Source: Lepeophtheirus salmonis (lineage: Eukaryota > Arthropoda > Copepoda > Siphonostomatoida > Caligidae). From it: DNA of 64,000 nt. A program made the position numbers and the translations under genes. Under the pieces are notes generated by a model. That model was not told the origin of the DNA and ran no database searches. It worked only from the letters and a program-made list of their open reading frames with translations. Each line of letters opens with the position of its first letter. The stretch's first letter is position 1. The DNA is taken from the NCBI RefSeq assembly GCF_016086655.4, contig NC_052140.2, positions 19,220,001 to 19,284,000 of the forward strand, written 5' to 3'. Below are positions 22,904-35,540 of the stretch, piece by piece.

Positions 22904-25747
22904 AACTCTGAATTTTGTACTATCTAACAGTAAGTATTAAATCTTTTTTTAAATCTAACCCTAAAATATGATTCTATTTTAGCTAAACTTATCAAGAATT
23001 ATGATACACAACTCATTAAATAGTAAAACAACTGCTTAAATGGTCACAACAACGGGGGTAGTAGCTTTGGATGGTTTGCAACTAGTTTGTCTGAGACTAC
23101 TTACTTCGCTTTAAGACTTGGGTATGATAATTAGGTTTACCAATATTACATAGTCAATAAATATTACTTTTTTATCACTTAAGGCTTAGCTATGGTTGAT
23201 GGGCTCCAAGAAATGGTGTTCAGAAAACTCATAAAAGGCAAAAACAACTGTTTAAATGGTCCCAACAACGAGGGTAGTTACATTGGGTGTTGCATTATAA
23301 TTAACAATTGTGTATATCCTTCATGATAATAGTATGTTGTTATATAAGCATAAATAACGGGGAAAAAATATTTTTTGATGCTCTTAATAAGGAGTAATAT
23401 CGCCGGACATTACTACATAATTAGCCTTTGCTCTAAATCTTTAAGATGAATTTATTTGTTACATTTTTTTTATTAGTATACTTATTGTCTAATTTTATGA
23501 TTTTGACATTTACTTTATTATTAATAATTAGTTAGATCTCATCGGTAGAGATATATCTATCCTGTGCACAATTGTATATAGCAACTTCCACAAGAAGAAG
23601 AGGGGTGATTATCTTTTTGATTAAACTCCACGTCTCGCTTGTGTTTTGCAACCTAAAGTTATGACATATTTAACTGGATTCCGATGTCAGAACAAGAAAA
23701 TATTATATGGATCAATCTATTATTTCAATATTCTGTATATATAATTTATTGTTTTTAGTTATATGATTCCAATTGTTTAATTTTGTATATTTAACATAAA
23801 TGTATGATGGTATATTTTTTATTGTGTAGATTATATTTGATTAAAGCCTTCTTTTTTAAATCTGGAACTTCAAATATATTTCAAATACTCTACTTTGTCG
23901 TTTCATTAGCTATTATTCTGAGAATAAGGTTAATAATGAATTACAATTTCATGGAGTGTGACGTTTTCAAATCTACTGTAATGGATAAAAAACGTCGAAG
24001 TCAATTATACGTAGTATATCTTCATTAAACATTTTGCTAATAAATACATTCGTTATACCCTCAAAAATCATAATAAAGCAGGCAGATGATAATCACATCA
24101 GTATTTTAAACAATGATACCATATGTCTTTTTTTCCCCTCCTCCTTGCACGCGTTTTTCTCTATAATATTATCAACTATAGTAATGTGTTACCCTATTTA
24201 TAGTAAATAAACGCATATTGAAAGTTATATATATTAGATATCATATAATCTGGGATCCATGAAAACAAGTTAGCTCCATTTTTGGAACCATCGAGCTCAG
24301 TTATTATGTGGCATTATCAAACTTATATAAATATACTTAGGAAATAAAAATATGCTTAAATAAAAACAAATCAACCCTAAAAATTAAGGAATAATAAACT
24401 AAAGGTCATATTGAAGAGTTTAATTGACAATTTTTGTAGTTCAAAATTATAAATTAGTCAAATAGGGTGTCTTATTTGACATAATTGAACAATGAAAGCA
24501 CTTTTCATAATAATATATTTGATACTTGGTATAAAGAAACGAGATTTAAGTAGTAAAAATGAAAGAAAAAAAGATCAAAATAATTGTACATTATACGCGG
24601 CACCAAAAGAGAATATTTATTTATTGGCAGCATGTTTGGAACTGAAATAATATGAGGCAAGACAGAGAAACATTCTTAAATAGATTGTTGCAAAATATAT
24701 GTTTCATCTATAATACTTAATAATATAAAAGATCTATAATTTGATTCAAATTCATAATTTTAAAGAAACAACATTTTTTTCGATATTTTACTGACTTTCA
24801 AATCAAAATGAATGACCACTTTTTTTTGGACGTTTGATGGTCATTTTCTTGTTTAAAAGAATAAAAATATCCGGCGGTACCAAATTCCAAACTTTTGTAC
24901 TTACAGTATAGTCTAATGTTTATACTTATATGTTTTCTCTTCAAGAATAAAATAATAATTAGAACAGCTTTTTCAGATTGAAAAAAACCGGATAAAAGAA
25001 ATCTTCCATTATCATATTTTTTTCATCTCTGCTTATTACGTCCCAATTTTGGGTCTGTTTTTACTTTTTTTTAAATCACTTTTAATATTTGAAATATCTT
25101 TAAAATGACATTCTTCCCTCTCAATCATCTCTTTGCTACATTTAAGAAGAAGGTCATCATCAAATCAGGATTATGCCATAGGCTGAAAGAAATAATAAAT
25201 ATGTACATGTTCCTTGTAGCAACAAAGGCTTTAATTGACTTTAATTAATGGCTTGGAAGAAAAAGGAACACAAAGACCGTCATTCCATGTCAATATATTG
25301 CACAAATATATACGCATACTTGACTGCCATAAAGCATTTTAAACATTACTTTGAAATTTGAACTAATTCAGTTATAATGTACTCATCTTTAATCATTTGA
25401 GTATTTTAATAAAAATGACTAAAATGTATGTACTTTGGGACATATGCCCAGACTTATATGTCTTATAAATACATAATAACCATGTAATTTTAATGGATCC
25501 AAATGGAATGATATTATCAGTTAACCTAATTAGTAATTAGAATGATAAATGTTCTAATTAAATAATACATTCTTAAACAAAGAAATAGTAACATGTACAA
25601 AATGATTATAAAAATTGCAAAAATTAAAAAAATAAGCATGCAGTAGCATTACTTAACTACGAAAAATGTGATATTTATGGAATTAACAAAAGATAACTCA
25701 CAATCAATTTGTAAACTCTTTAATACTATATTTAGCTATATAATTTA
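22904..25747. other. long AT-rich intergenic stretch
   Basis: No gene recognised over 2.8 kb. It contains a direct repeat of about 45 bp (AAACAACTG(C/T)TTAAATGGTC) at about 23024 and 23242. Short open frames (for example 23804-24028) look non-coding. Confidence 0.45.
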
Positions 25748-26030
25748 TTACATATGCCCTCTTTTACCAGCCATAAAAGCCTACACACGCCGGCAAACAG
25801 ATTGGCAGATCTGTACGATGATGGCAGCTTAGAGTGAATCCAAATTTGGATGAGATACTACCCAAACTACGAAGTCCAGGAACTTGAGGTCAGGGCCAGA
25901 AGTCCGCTATATTGTTTCTGCAGAAGTTTTGGGGTTTCTTAGCTGTATGGGGCTTAAATGGACTTCTTATTGTTGATTGCCAATGGTCCCTGCAGTTTTC
26001 TCGGCACTGGCATCGAAACGTAGGAGATTG
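25748..26030 (-). pseudogene. mariner transposase C-terminal remnant
   Basis: The minus strand gives LKFLDFVVWVVSHPNLDSL followed by AAIIVQICQSVCRRV and FMAGKRGHM with a stop just before 25748, the usual C-terminal layout (SPDLNPLDFxVW, HPNLxSLKAAI, VCxxFxxRVxAxIxAxGGH). Several stops interrupt it, and the catalytic domain upstream is lost or unrecognisable. Confidence 0.75.
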
Positions 26031-26389
26031 CATATGGTGTCCTTTTTTGTTGTTGCTTCGTCAATTTTAAACTTAGATACATGGCATAAAAACAAAGGTT
26101 GTATAATCAATAATGAATAATGAGCTTTTGGTCATCTAAAATGCACTTATCTAATTATACCAGACACATTCACCAAATTGTCAGGTGCGTCTCAGATAAT
26201 AACTATTACCTGCGGAAGATGAAAATAATAATATAATGGAAGAGTGTCCAGATTGTAGTTGCTGCTTGAATATATGTTTTTATTTTATTTTCCAAAGCTA
26301 TTATCATTGTATTAGTATACTCTTGAAGAGAGAACATATAAGTATTAATTAATGACAAGTACGTGAACAACGAAAAGTAACCCCGAGAA
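26031..26389. other. intergenic, AT-rich
   Basis: Nothing recognised. Confidence 0.35.
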
Positions 26390-27180
26390 TTTGTTACGGA
26401 GATAAAAGTGAAATGTCCTTATTGTACACAGAGTAGAATTAAGAATCAACATCGGTAGAAATTTCTACCTATATCATGGCTAGATACGTATTTAAGCCTT
26501 CGTATTTATATCCTTCATCTCATAGCTACTCATAGATAGTTTGATATAATATCATGACAGCTAAGCTGCTATCCTCCAAAACATTCTTCATGTATGAAAT
26601 ATCTTCCAGAAAGGGGGATCAACTTTTTGTAGTTACAACTTGAACAGGATGTTTTATTTTCGAAAGCTGTTAAAATTATTATTTAATTCTAAAGGAGGGA
26701 ACATTTAAGTACAAAGTAATTACTAGTGCATATGCTCATGAAAGCCGACGAGTAACAATGAGTATTATTATATAATTCCTTATTTGTTCGGTCCTGCCCA
26801 ATCGGTCCGTCAGACTGTCAGCACTAGAACGGATTAAAGAAAGATGAAATAAAGTTGATTATTACCATCAAGGACTGAACCTTATAGGTTTTAGAACTGA
26901 TATGTATGTAGGAATGAACTGGACGGGTCTGCAGTCCTAAATAAAGACCGATACAACACTAACACTGAGGTTTTGCTCGGGAGCTATATGTGTAAGTCCT
27001 TGTTGGACTTGGAGTATAATTGAGGCTCAACATCCGAGTAATTTCACCCTATAAGTCGAGAGTGGGATTTGTGTTGATTTCCTTCTTCTCATGACTTGCT
27101 TGATCTAAGCTACTCTCCTCCCGAACATTCTTCTAATTGTTCGGATGACCACGTCAATTTTATGTTTAATTTATTTTTAC
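26390..27180 (-). repeat. family P copies in reverse orientation around a family Q-like stretch
   Basis: ATCATGACAGCTAAGCTGCT with TCCTCCAAAACATTCTTCA (26550-26600) and TCATGACTTGCTTGATCTAA with CCGAACATTCTTC (27090-27140) are reversed P cores. Between them (26790-26970) lies CGGTCCGTCAGACTGTCAGC ... GGGTCTGCAGTCCTAAATAA ... ACAACACTAACAC, which resembles family Q. Confidence 0.5.
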
Positions 27181-27186
27181 ATACTG

Positions 27187-27648
27187 ACAGGCAGAGGCGT
27201 TGCTAGTTCTCCTCATTTGGGGGAAGGGGGGTATGCTCAAAAATTATTAACTCCGTTATATAATTACTTATATAAATAGTTTTATACAAGGGAGGTAATA
27301 TAAACAAAGAATGAAGGTAGAAGAAAAGAGAGAGAGATGGATTTAGAAAGATACAGAGGTGAAGGATAGATATATAGAAATAGAAAAGGAAAGAGGGGTT
27401 TTATTTCGGTCTATAACAGGCTCTTAATGACCTCAAAGGCACAAAAAAAATATCTATAGTAACCATACTTTCCTTATTTTATACATCTACTTGCTTAATT
27501 TCAGGCTGATATATTTGACCATTTTTGATTCCATGCCTGATAACACAAAGAAAAACTTATAAATATATAAAAGATATGATAAAAAAGTTTTAAGGGGTGT
27601 CAAGTCCCTCCCCACTCCAAAGGGATTTGCAATGCCACTTCCGGCAGG
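27187..27648. mobile_element. repeat S with inverted GC-rich ends, copy 1
   Basis: The left end GGCAGAGGCGTTGCTAGTTC is roughly inverted at the right end (ATTTGCAATGCCACTTCCGG). The interior, from TTTTATTTCGGTCTATAACA to ATAACACAAAGAAAAACTTA, aligns with 51960-52195 (TATTTCGGCCAAAGACAG ... ATAACACCAAAAACAGACTT). No coding frame seen; probably a non-autonomous DNA element. Confidence 0.5.
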
Positions 27649-28621
27649 ACATATTTTATGCATAAGTGGTTACATACACTGCCATAAAAAAATATAGCCT
27701 AATCCTTATATTTTATTAGATATTCACACAATTAGAAACAATTGGAACTGCATATTATAGGGTCTGTGACGGTTAGTGTATCTATTGGTTGTTAGCATCA
27801 ATAAGTGCATTCATTATTTTCTCACCCATTTCACGGATTATTAATATTATTATGAAAGGACTAAACAAATGAAAAAAAAAAAAAATCATTAAGAAATGCA
27901 TCGGTTTTGATTGTTTGGATTTCTGGTCTTAAAAAGGATTTTGATGCATCGTTCATAAATAATTGGAATGAGCCATAATTACCATGTAATTCCCCATACA
28001 TGCATCTGTGTAAGTGTAGCATGGGTATTATATTTCCCATTTTCCGAATTTGATCCCATCTTTTTTTTTTTAGAAAATTTTCCAATTATCTCAATGAATA
28101 ATTATTATACATTTGACTACTTCTTAATGGCATATATTTGTAATTGATTGTTGCATGAGTATTATTAAGTACTTATAAATATCTAAGTATCTCCATTATT
28201 TTCATAATTTTAAAATATCCACTGAGGACACTGATTATAGTGATTCATTTTTTGAATACCGGAAGTTACAAAGGTTTTGCCGCCAAAATTTAAATGATTG
28301 TAACTGTGTTTCTACTCATATGATTTAAACTTTGACAAATTTTTGCAAACGGCAAAATATTTAAAAAAGCTGATACCTAAAGTTGTAAATCATATGACCT
28401 GCAAATTAAGGTGGTAAACCCTAGAATTTAAATGTTTAAGAGAAGAGGATATTAGCTCTCATGACGTTCTTTATATTAACTGCAAGCAGCTTATTAGTGG
28501 GGACTCCAAAAATTAAAAGAATGAATAAATTACAAAATACGTGATTTGAATGGAATCAAGAAAAAACAACTGAAAACCAATTTGTGATATGTTGAAATAC
28601 TATATTTAGATATATTTTTTA
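27649..28621. other. intergenic, AT-rich, with one weak family P core near 28450
   Basis: Nothing else recognised. Confidence 0.35.
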
Positions 28622-28912
28622 TTCAGGCGTTGTTTAACAGTGAGTTTTGAGCGCCTATGTCAGCTACACATGCGTTGTTTGTTGTTTTGGCTACTAGGCA
28701 AAAGTGTTTGGTGTCAGTTTAAAAAAATAGCATCGGTTTACCAAGTATTTATTTTACAATGGTGGAAAAGGCAGAGTGTCCTTGTTCTAATCCGCACCGG
28801 ACAAGACAATATTGGAATTGTCAAACTTCTTAAAGCTGGACAGGTTTTTTGTCCGGAGAGTCAGGAAGGAAATTGACGAGGCTGGAGTTGACAGCAAGAC
28901 TCCGCTCTATGC

Positions 28913-28956
<44 letters not shown>

Positions 28957-29345
28957 AAGTAGTTGATCATATTGTCAATTTTTTATTTTATTTTGTTGGA
29001 CACAGTGTTAAGCCTCCAAGCTTACCGGACCTCAATCCCATGGACTTCTTTGTGTAAGTCGCAGTCGCGCGGCACACCCACAGATCCTCCCTCCTGTAAC
29101 AAGAACCGGACCTGATTTCAAGGATCAGGTAGGAATTCTAGAATCTGCCTAAGGAGATTATCATCAATACCTTCTCCCGTTCCTGAGGTCGAGTCGAGGC
29201 CATTATTGAGTATTGACATATATATTAAATAATAATATGATTTTTTATTTATTAAGCCTTCATTTGGCATTGGTTTTTAAAGAAATCAGATGATTAGTTT
29301 AGGAGAGCTTCGATTTAAAAAAGTAATTGTAATGTTTTGTTAAAT
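28622..29345 (+). mobile_element. mariner-like element remnant with a 31-A tract inside the transposase
   Basis: Around 28760-28920 the plus strand reads VLVLIRTGQDNIGIVKLLK then (shifted) LDRFFVRRVRKEIDEAG, the helix-turn-helix start of a copepod mariner transposase. After a run of 31 A (28924-28954) the frame resumes as KPPSLPDLNPMDFFV at about 29010-29056 and ends near RVEAIIEY at 29205. The region between the N-terminus and PDLNP, about 200 residues with the first two catalytic Asp, is missing. The last ~130 bp match the 3' end of the element at 2641-3095. Confidence 0.75.
28924..28954 (+). repeat. 31-base A homopolymer
   Basis: Uninterrupted A run following CACACACACA inside the mariner remnant; a likely length-polymorphic and error-prone site. 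Confidence 0.95.
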
Positions 29346-30669
29346 AGAGTTTGGTCCCTGTATAGCCCTCCTCATCCCTTGATCTGAGCTATTTCTAGTG
29401 TCGTGTCGTCGAGAAAAAGTCCAATTATACTCATCTGCCAAATGTGTATGATCTCATAGAAGACATTTTCCGTGCTTGAGATAAGATTCTCGAGTTAAGT
29501 ATCTAGAAAACCTTTTGTATTTTGTGTCCTTATATCAAGGCAATTGACACTGCAAGGGGACATATTATAAAATTTAAAAATTTGTAAGATTGAAGTTATC
29601 GTCAATAGTTTTTATAAATTTATGTAGGAGAAAATTTCAGAAAACTTCATTTATTAAGGTTTATATATATTTGATATTTTGTTAAAAAGGAATTGCAGTT
29701 ATTATAATACCTGGTTCTACTCGAGTCACAGGTTTAATTACATGTGTCTACCCAGTTCCAAAAAAGTAAGCGAAACGCATCCCTAGTATAGACATTGATT
29801 GCTCTGAGAACCATTCTCAATTGAACTCCGAGCTCAAAAAGAACTTTCTCATATAATTCATTAGTAGGCTGATTACGTCTATTTTGGAAAATTTGGGATT
29901 TTGATGAGGAAATAACCTATACAAAGTTTTGAGAGGAGACAAAAGTTTTCTACGTCATTAACAAAGTTTTTTTCTTCTAAAACTACCCTATCGAGCAAAA
30001 AGAGAGAATAACATAAGAAAAACTTGATATCTCCTTTCTGAAAAAGTAAAAAAAAATAATGCGCACTATACGCGGAGCATCAAATTTTCCTAAATTTTTG
30101 TCTCTATATTCACTTACTAAAGAGTTTTTTCCTTTTTTCATAATTTGATCGAGATCTGCGACCTAAAGATAATCTCGGATGAGAATGCAATTTTGGGTTG
30201 GTCATTTTTATACTATATGAAAACTTTTCCGTACTACCCATAATAGAAATTCGAACAAAAAAAAGAAGAGGAAAAATAGAATCAAACCGCTCTACTCATC
30301 AGTGTTATTCTCAATCTTTTATGCACGCACGTACTCTATACTTAGATGTTCTCTCCTAAAGAAAGAAATTATAAGGATAAGAGTTTTGGAAAATAAAAAG
30401 AAACATTGTTCAAATTACCACCTTCAAATAAATCACACAGAATGAACAAAGGTAGAGGTTTTCAAAAGAGACGTCCCATCCAACTATTTTGTATTTAGAA
30501 TAAAGATGTTTATTCGGATTAATTATTGTCAATATGGCTCTGAGCACCAAGAATATAATTATAATTGAGTGCTAGATTGTGCTCTAGTTTCTACTTTCCT
30601 ACTTTTGAACCCTTATAAGTATCAAAGTAATAATTAAATGTCCTTTTTTGACTTCATGATTCTATAATA
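29346..30669. other. intergenic, AT-rich, with a family P scrap near 30300-30420
   Basis: No gene seen. The words TTCTCTCCTAAAGAAAGAAA, GATAAGAGTTTTGGAAAATA and CAAATTACCA are the tail of family P. Confidence 0.4.
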
Positions 30670-31124
30670 GGTAGAATTTTTAACCTTTTGAAACTGAAGG
30701 TCCACTTGTGACTGTTAAAACATTTCCAAATAAATGAGTGAAAACGCAACATGTTTATTTAAAAAATAATAAACTGGACTGTAGATATGTACTGAGCCAC
30801 TGTCAATCGTAATTACCAAAATACATATTCTGCTTTCCCTCAGTGAGACACTTGGATTTGTCTCTGAGAAATAATGAGATCAAGTCGTGTTGGAATGGTT
30901 GAGAGGCTGACACGCCGAATTGCATTTTGAGTTGCTTGCAGTTTGTTCCTTTCCTTTGATTTGTCCTTTTTGACAGAGAGAGATATATATATTGACTGGC
31001 AGCCAGTATCCAGAATGAAGTAAGGTCTACTTGTGTGAGCTGAAGCTTCAGGCTCCCGATAGTTCCAACACAGTGGAGGGAATCTCGTACCACTCCTCTA
31101 CGGCACACGGATTAAGAACTCCTG
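30670..31124 (-). mobile_element. hAT deletion derivative flanked by 8-bp repeat CTATAATA
   Basis: CTATAATA occurs immediately left (30662-30669) and right (31125-31132) of this segment. The right end is the reverse complement of CAGGAGTTCTTAATCC and the left end (GGTAGAATTTTTAACCTTTT) is a diverged relative. On the minus strand the interior reads like a hAT C-terminus: AIRRVSLSTIPTRLDLI then ISQRQIQVSH with a stop at 30840-30842. The exact left boundary is uncertain by about 2 bp because the terminal CA is not preserved. Confidence 0.65.
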
Positions 31125-31132
31125 CTATAATA

Positions 31133-32014
31133 CATGTATAATATGTATGCTAAGATATCGAGTGGAAAATAAGGACCTTTCATGCTTTAGGCTTTTATTT
31201 TTGAGCGCTTGTAATTCTAAACGAGCAAAAATTGAACAATTAAAGAAAAAGTTCTTGTAACAGCGTTAATTTCTTTGATTCCTTTTATCGATATTTTATC
31301 CTAGGATAAAAGCTAAAAGAAAGTGGCGAAACGATGATCAATTTCTCCCATATTTAATTAGTTACTAGTATACTCATTTGCCCGCTAAGGGAACTGAGAG
31401 TATCATAAATACGAGTGAAATTAAAAACTGAAATTTTACAAACATCACGAGGAAAAATTATAAAATGGCGTCATCTCTGGTACTTCAAAAGGGACAGTTT
31501 GCAAGGATTATTTTTTTTTATAGCCAATTGAATTTGTACAAAATTTGATCACGGGTTCATCGTTTCGTTTAAATTTTTTTGAACGAATGACCGGACAGAA
31601 ATTAACGAATGAGCATCTGAACAGAAATGCTTATGTAATGAATAGAAAAAGTTTGAATAGGTAAAAGTATGATACTTTGTCAACTTTAATTATTTATCAT
31701 TAACACACCTACGTTGGGAACTAAAACTCCACATTTAGTTCAAATGGAGTCGTTTATCTAAAGGTTAAAGGATAAAAGTTTTATGATTCATTCAAAGAAT
31801 AAAATATAAAAGTGATTAAATTTATCTGTTATCCAATTTTATGACGTGAAATGATAAGTGTATATATTAAAGAAAAAATAAATTTGCGATGGCGCCATAT
31901 TAATTAGCCCTACATTGAATAAAATTCACTTTTATGACACAATACTCATAATAGTTATTTTTTGATGTACAAGAATATCCATTTGGGGGCTGTCATTTCA
32001 ATGGCGGTAGATGA
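31133..32014. other. intergenic, AT-rich
   Basis: Nothing recognised. Confidence 0.4.
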
Positions 32015-32235
32015 TTTCATTCATAGTAAAATGCATCCTGGACATTTCATTCTCAATTTAAAGAGGGAAATTTAGTGACAAATTACGGTTTATGTTTCTA
32101 AACTAGTAAGTAGTTTTTGTGTAGGGCTGTAGAGGGAGGTCTACGTAGTTTAGAAACATAAACCGTATAACGTCACTAAATATCCCTCTTTAAAGTGAGA
32201 CTGAAATGTCCAGTGATGAATTTTAAGGGGAATGA
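32015..32235. repeat. foldback element (large hairpin)
   Basis: Left arm 32038-32106 runs from CTGGACATTTCATTCTCAAT to GGTTTATGTTTCTAAACTAG. Right arm 32146-32213 is its near-perfect reverse complement (TAGTTTAGAAACATAAACCG ... GACTGAAATGTCCAG). The loop is about 40 bp. Weaker complementarity extends the arms by about 20 bp on each side. Confidence 0.85.
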
Positions 32236-32429
32236 ATAATCCATTGTGTCTAATGATAATTAATAAGGGAGAAGTGATTAGCAATTCTTCTATTCCAATC
32301 GTTAATTTATATTAAACATTTTGAATTATTACCCATTTTGTCTCTGGTTCGAATTCATTACATAGTTAGATTTCGTTGGTGTTTGTATAGAAATTTTGAG
32401 GCATAATTCCATTATTTTCCAGGAGAAAA
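32236..32429. other. short AT-rich spacer
   Basis: Nothing recognised. Confidence 0.3.
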
Positions 32430-32600
32430 GCAATATTTAATACATTTTATAGTAATAAACATTAATTTTTTTCATTTAAATTCAAAGGAAACATCAATTT
32501 ATACCAAAAATAAACAATACCGACGTATAAACCTAATTTATTTATATATTAAGGCAAAATATCTTTGAGGCAAAATGTCCTAATGAAAAATTGTTCAAGG
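32430..32600 (+). repeat. single arm of long-inverted-repeat family T
   Basis: CAAAAATAAACAATACCGAC followed by TTAAGGCAAAATATCTTTGAGGC matches the arms of the element at 49911-50515 (CAAAAATAAGCAATAACGAC ... TTAAGGCAAAATGACC). The second arm was not found here. Confidence 0.65.
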
Positions 32601-33834
32601 AAAAATAATTTAAGGAAAAAGTCGTTGTGAAGAATGGGTCGGTAGAAGAGTGTCGTTTTTCATCAATTTCAGCCTAAAAATGGGAATATATCAGAACAAG
32701 ATATAGAATCAATAAAAACCCTTTTTGATCATAAAAAACACCTTTACATTAGTTTTATTAATCCTACTCTTAATTTGGGGATTGTATTAAGGGTAAAAAA
32801 TGACTCCTGAATATCTATAATCCCAAATATTTCACAATTCAAACAACTGACACAAAAACTGAGATCAATTTTGGATTCTGCACCAATGATAAATTCCCAT
32901 TTCGGCTTGAATTCATTTCTAGAAAATGAGTGTTCCCCTTTGTTATTACTTGGATCCGCGTAACTATTTGTTACTGATTGATTAACGTCATATGTATGTA
33001 CAATGTACATATTTGAAAAAATGGGTTTAATTCCATACATTGTATTTATATGTTTGAATAAATTCAAAATGGCTTCATGTACAATGTACCCATGCTTCAA
33101 AATATGATGAACTATGATGAATGTCTTCATGCTCTATCAAACTACATATAATCTATGTGTATGGAAAGTATATCTATTATTTTAATTTTATATACCAACT
33201 TAAGTACTTCCTCCATCAAAAAAGGGGGGGGACTTCCCACAAAAGTCTTATGCAGTTTTGACCCAGCTATTGTACTTTTCAATACATAAAATGTACCAAA
33301 AAGAATTATGAATAATTCAAAAGATAAGAACTATACAATCCATGCAATACCGGGTGGTCTATTGAAATCATAATAGTTAATATTTCCATAATTAATGAAG
33401 GTGAGTGTTTGAAATTAATTCATATTTCAATATATTAAAAAACAATTAGTTAAAAAACAAAACAAAAAAACAAACCTGAACTCTCCATCTTACGTAAAAG
33501 TTGAGAAAATGACACTGGAATAAAAGCAACGAATTTCCATTCGCACTTCTGACCGTCTGGTTACTGACTGAGAGCATGTCCATGATATTAGACTAGAACG
33601 GCAACCTCCTTTTTTAAATTCTATTTTCCACTTCAGAATATTCAATTTGACCTAAACAGCTGACCTCACTTTCTAAAACTAATTTGTCAAAAAGTTCGTA
33701 TCGGATGTTTACAAAAACATGTTTACACCTTGCCAAATTAAGGTATTTTTGCTTTTTACAATAAAAATGTTCGGTCAGGATATAAAATTTTTTACTCAAA
33801 ATAGGAGCAAATTTTTTTTTAAGATTGATTTTCT
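32601..33834. other. intergenic with an unrecognised 128-codon open frame
   Basis: A minus-strand open frame at 33130-32744 has no recognisable motif and ordinary AT-rich composition. I do not call it a gene. The rest is AT-rich. Confidence 0.35.
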
Positions 33835-34140
33835 TTAAAAAAGATCATTTGGACCCAACTATACAGCAAAGCAAAAAAATTTAATTTTTGAAATTTTTTC
33901 CCAAAAAATTGATTTTTTTTTTCCAAAAAATTTAATATTTCAATTTTTTTCCCTCAAAATAAGTATATTTTTCTGAATAGCTGGAGATTTTTGAAATTTT
34001 TTCTATGAAATTAATTTTTCTGTGAATAAATATGGATTTTTGAAATTTTTTTTCAAAATATTTATTATTTTTTTTCCTTAAAATAAGTATATTTTTTCTA
34101 AATAGCTGCAGATTTTTGAAATCCTCTTTTTGAAAACGCC
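33835..34140 (+). repeat. low-complexity A/T-run body of the CGTCCGCAGGG repeat
   Basis: Blocks of CAAAAAATT and GAAATTTTTT with GTGAATA(G/A)CTATGGATTTTTGAA alternate here, like the bodies at 11400-11570 and 37080-37990. The GC-rich head is not present. Confidence 0.6.
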
Positions 34141-34540
34141 TCTTTACATGATTTTTTGTGTTGAAGGACTTTACATGGAGATCCTAGTAGGAGATCGAAA
34201 CAACCATCATGTAAAATCCGTCTAAAATAAATACATTCATGTCAACAGATCCAATTCTTGATGGATGGACTTTTAAATAGTTAATCAATTGATTTCTATC
34301 TCTGACTCTAGTATTCAATTCCTGTAAAATAAATATATGTAATACATCAAAAAATAAGTATCGGAGCGAATAAGACTCCCTCCTTCTCAGTTTGACATTA
34401 CAAGGTTATTGTTGGGATCTTAATTGAATAAGATACATTGAGAACATTGCATTATCCGATAAAGATAATCATTTAACTTTCTTTTGCCAGTTGTTGAACC
34501 TTCATTCCTACGCGGTTACTTCTTAATATACCGGGTGTTT

Positions 34541-34860
34541 TAAAAGTCTTGGAATGTTATTTTAATAAAAATAAGATGTTTTGTAGACTTTTTTTTGTTA
34601 ACATCCGTTTCGAACTTTTTGGTGCGATGGTTTTAGAGGTCAGTCAGCTGTTTAGGTCAGATTAAATAGAATTCAGTGGAAAATGGAAGTCAAAAGAAAG
34701 ACATTGCCCCTCTAATCCAGCTCCGTTGCAACCATTACCAACATCATGAACATTAGAGGATATAGTCCATAACGAAACTTCAGGTAACAAAGGTTTAAGC
34801 CTCGCGAAAGTTGAAAGTTGCGTCTTGACAAAAGAAATGAACGCAAATAAATAGATTTTA
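34541..34860 (+). mobile_element. 5' end of a mariner/Tc1-like element
   Basis: Starts CCGGGTGTTTTAAAAGTCTT after TA, a typical mariner-type terminus. AGATTAAATAGAATTCAGTG leads into an ATG (34683) beginning MEVKRKTLPL. The same leader plus start occurs reversed at 35480-35540, so the two are fragments of one family. Confidence 0.5.
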
Positions 34861-35179
34861 GAAGGACCGTTATCTTATTATTATTAAAAAAAAAATTGTC
34901 AAAGGACTTTACCAGTTTTCAAAGAGCTATAAAGGCTTGTGCACCGTCTGATAAAGAATGTAGAACTTCTATCATTTGATAGTAAGAAGGAAGAGGAAAA
35001 AAACAAACACTTTCCCCCTTTTTCTAAGGAAATACTATTTCTGAGCATCATAATTTAAATACTACTGTATTTTAAACATAATACAATCACACATATATAA
35101 AAATAATTTTTCTAAAAAAAATTTACAATGAACATTAAACATGCTCTCCCTCATGCAACCGAATGGTCTATAAGGGTCA
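34861..35179. other. AT-rich spacer
   Basis: Nothing recognised. Confidence 0.3.
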
Positions 35180-35540
35180 GGAAATGGGTTTATCTGCCTG
35201 GCATACCGTGCTCCTGGGATTTATTAATGGTTTTATATATATCCTGTTGCCTTAACCTTTTTTTCATCAATAAATAAAGTGACCATATTTCCGTGATGTT
35301 TAATATAATTCAGGTTGCTTTTTCAGGGCCGGATACCAATGTGTTTTTTTTTTTATCCGACCAAGTAATGGTCGTTTCTGAAGCCTTAAGGACTTACCAA
35401 CAAGAATTTTAACGGCTCTTGACACTCTGGACTTGGCAATGATTTTTTAACTTGCCCAACTAATGATGTTGGTGCGACTGGCACGGACTAAAACGGCTTC
35501 CATTTTCCACTTAAGAGTATTTAATCTGATTTAAAGAGCG
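35180..35540 (-). pseudogene. mariner/Tc1 transposase N-terminal remnant
   Basis: The minus strand from about 35504 reads MEAVLVRASRTNIISWAS, stop, KIIAKSRVSRAVKILVGKSL then RLQKRPLL. This is a helix-turn-helix start joined directly to the GKSLRxxKRPLL linker of copepod mariner transposases. A segment between them is missing and there is at least one stop. Confidence 0.6.

Noticed and set aside
32340..32370. GGTTCGAATTC resembling a tRNA B box
   Set aside because: No A box at the right distance and no cloverleaf could be folded by eye; no tRNA is supported anywhere in the window.
32744..33130. 128-codon minus-strand open frame
   Set aside because: No motif, no neighbouring exons and ordinary AT-rich composition; chance open frame of this size is plausible in 64 kb.
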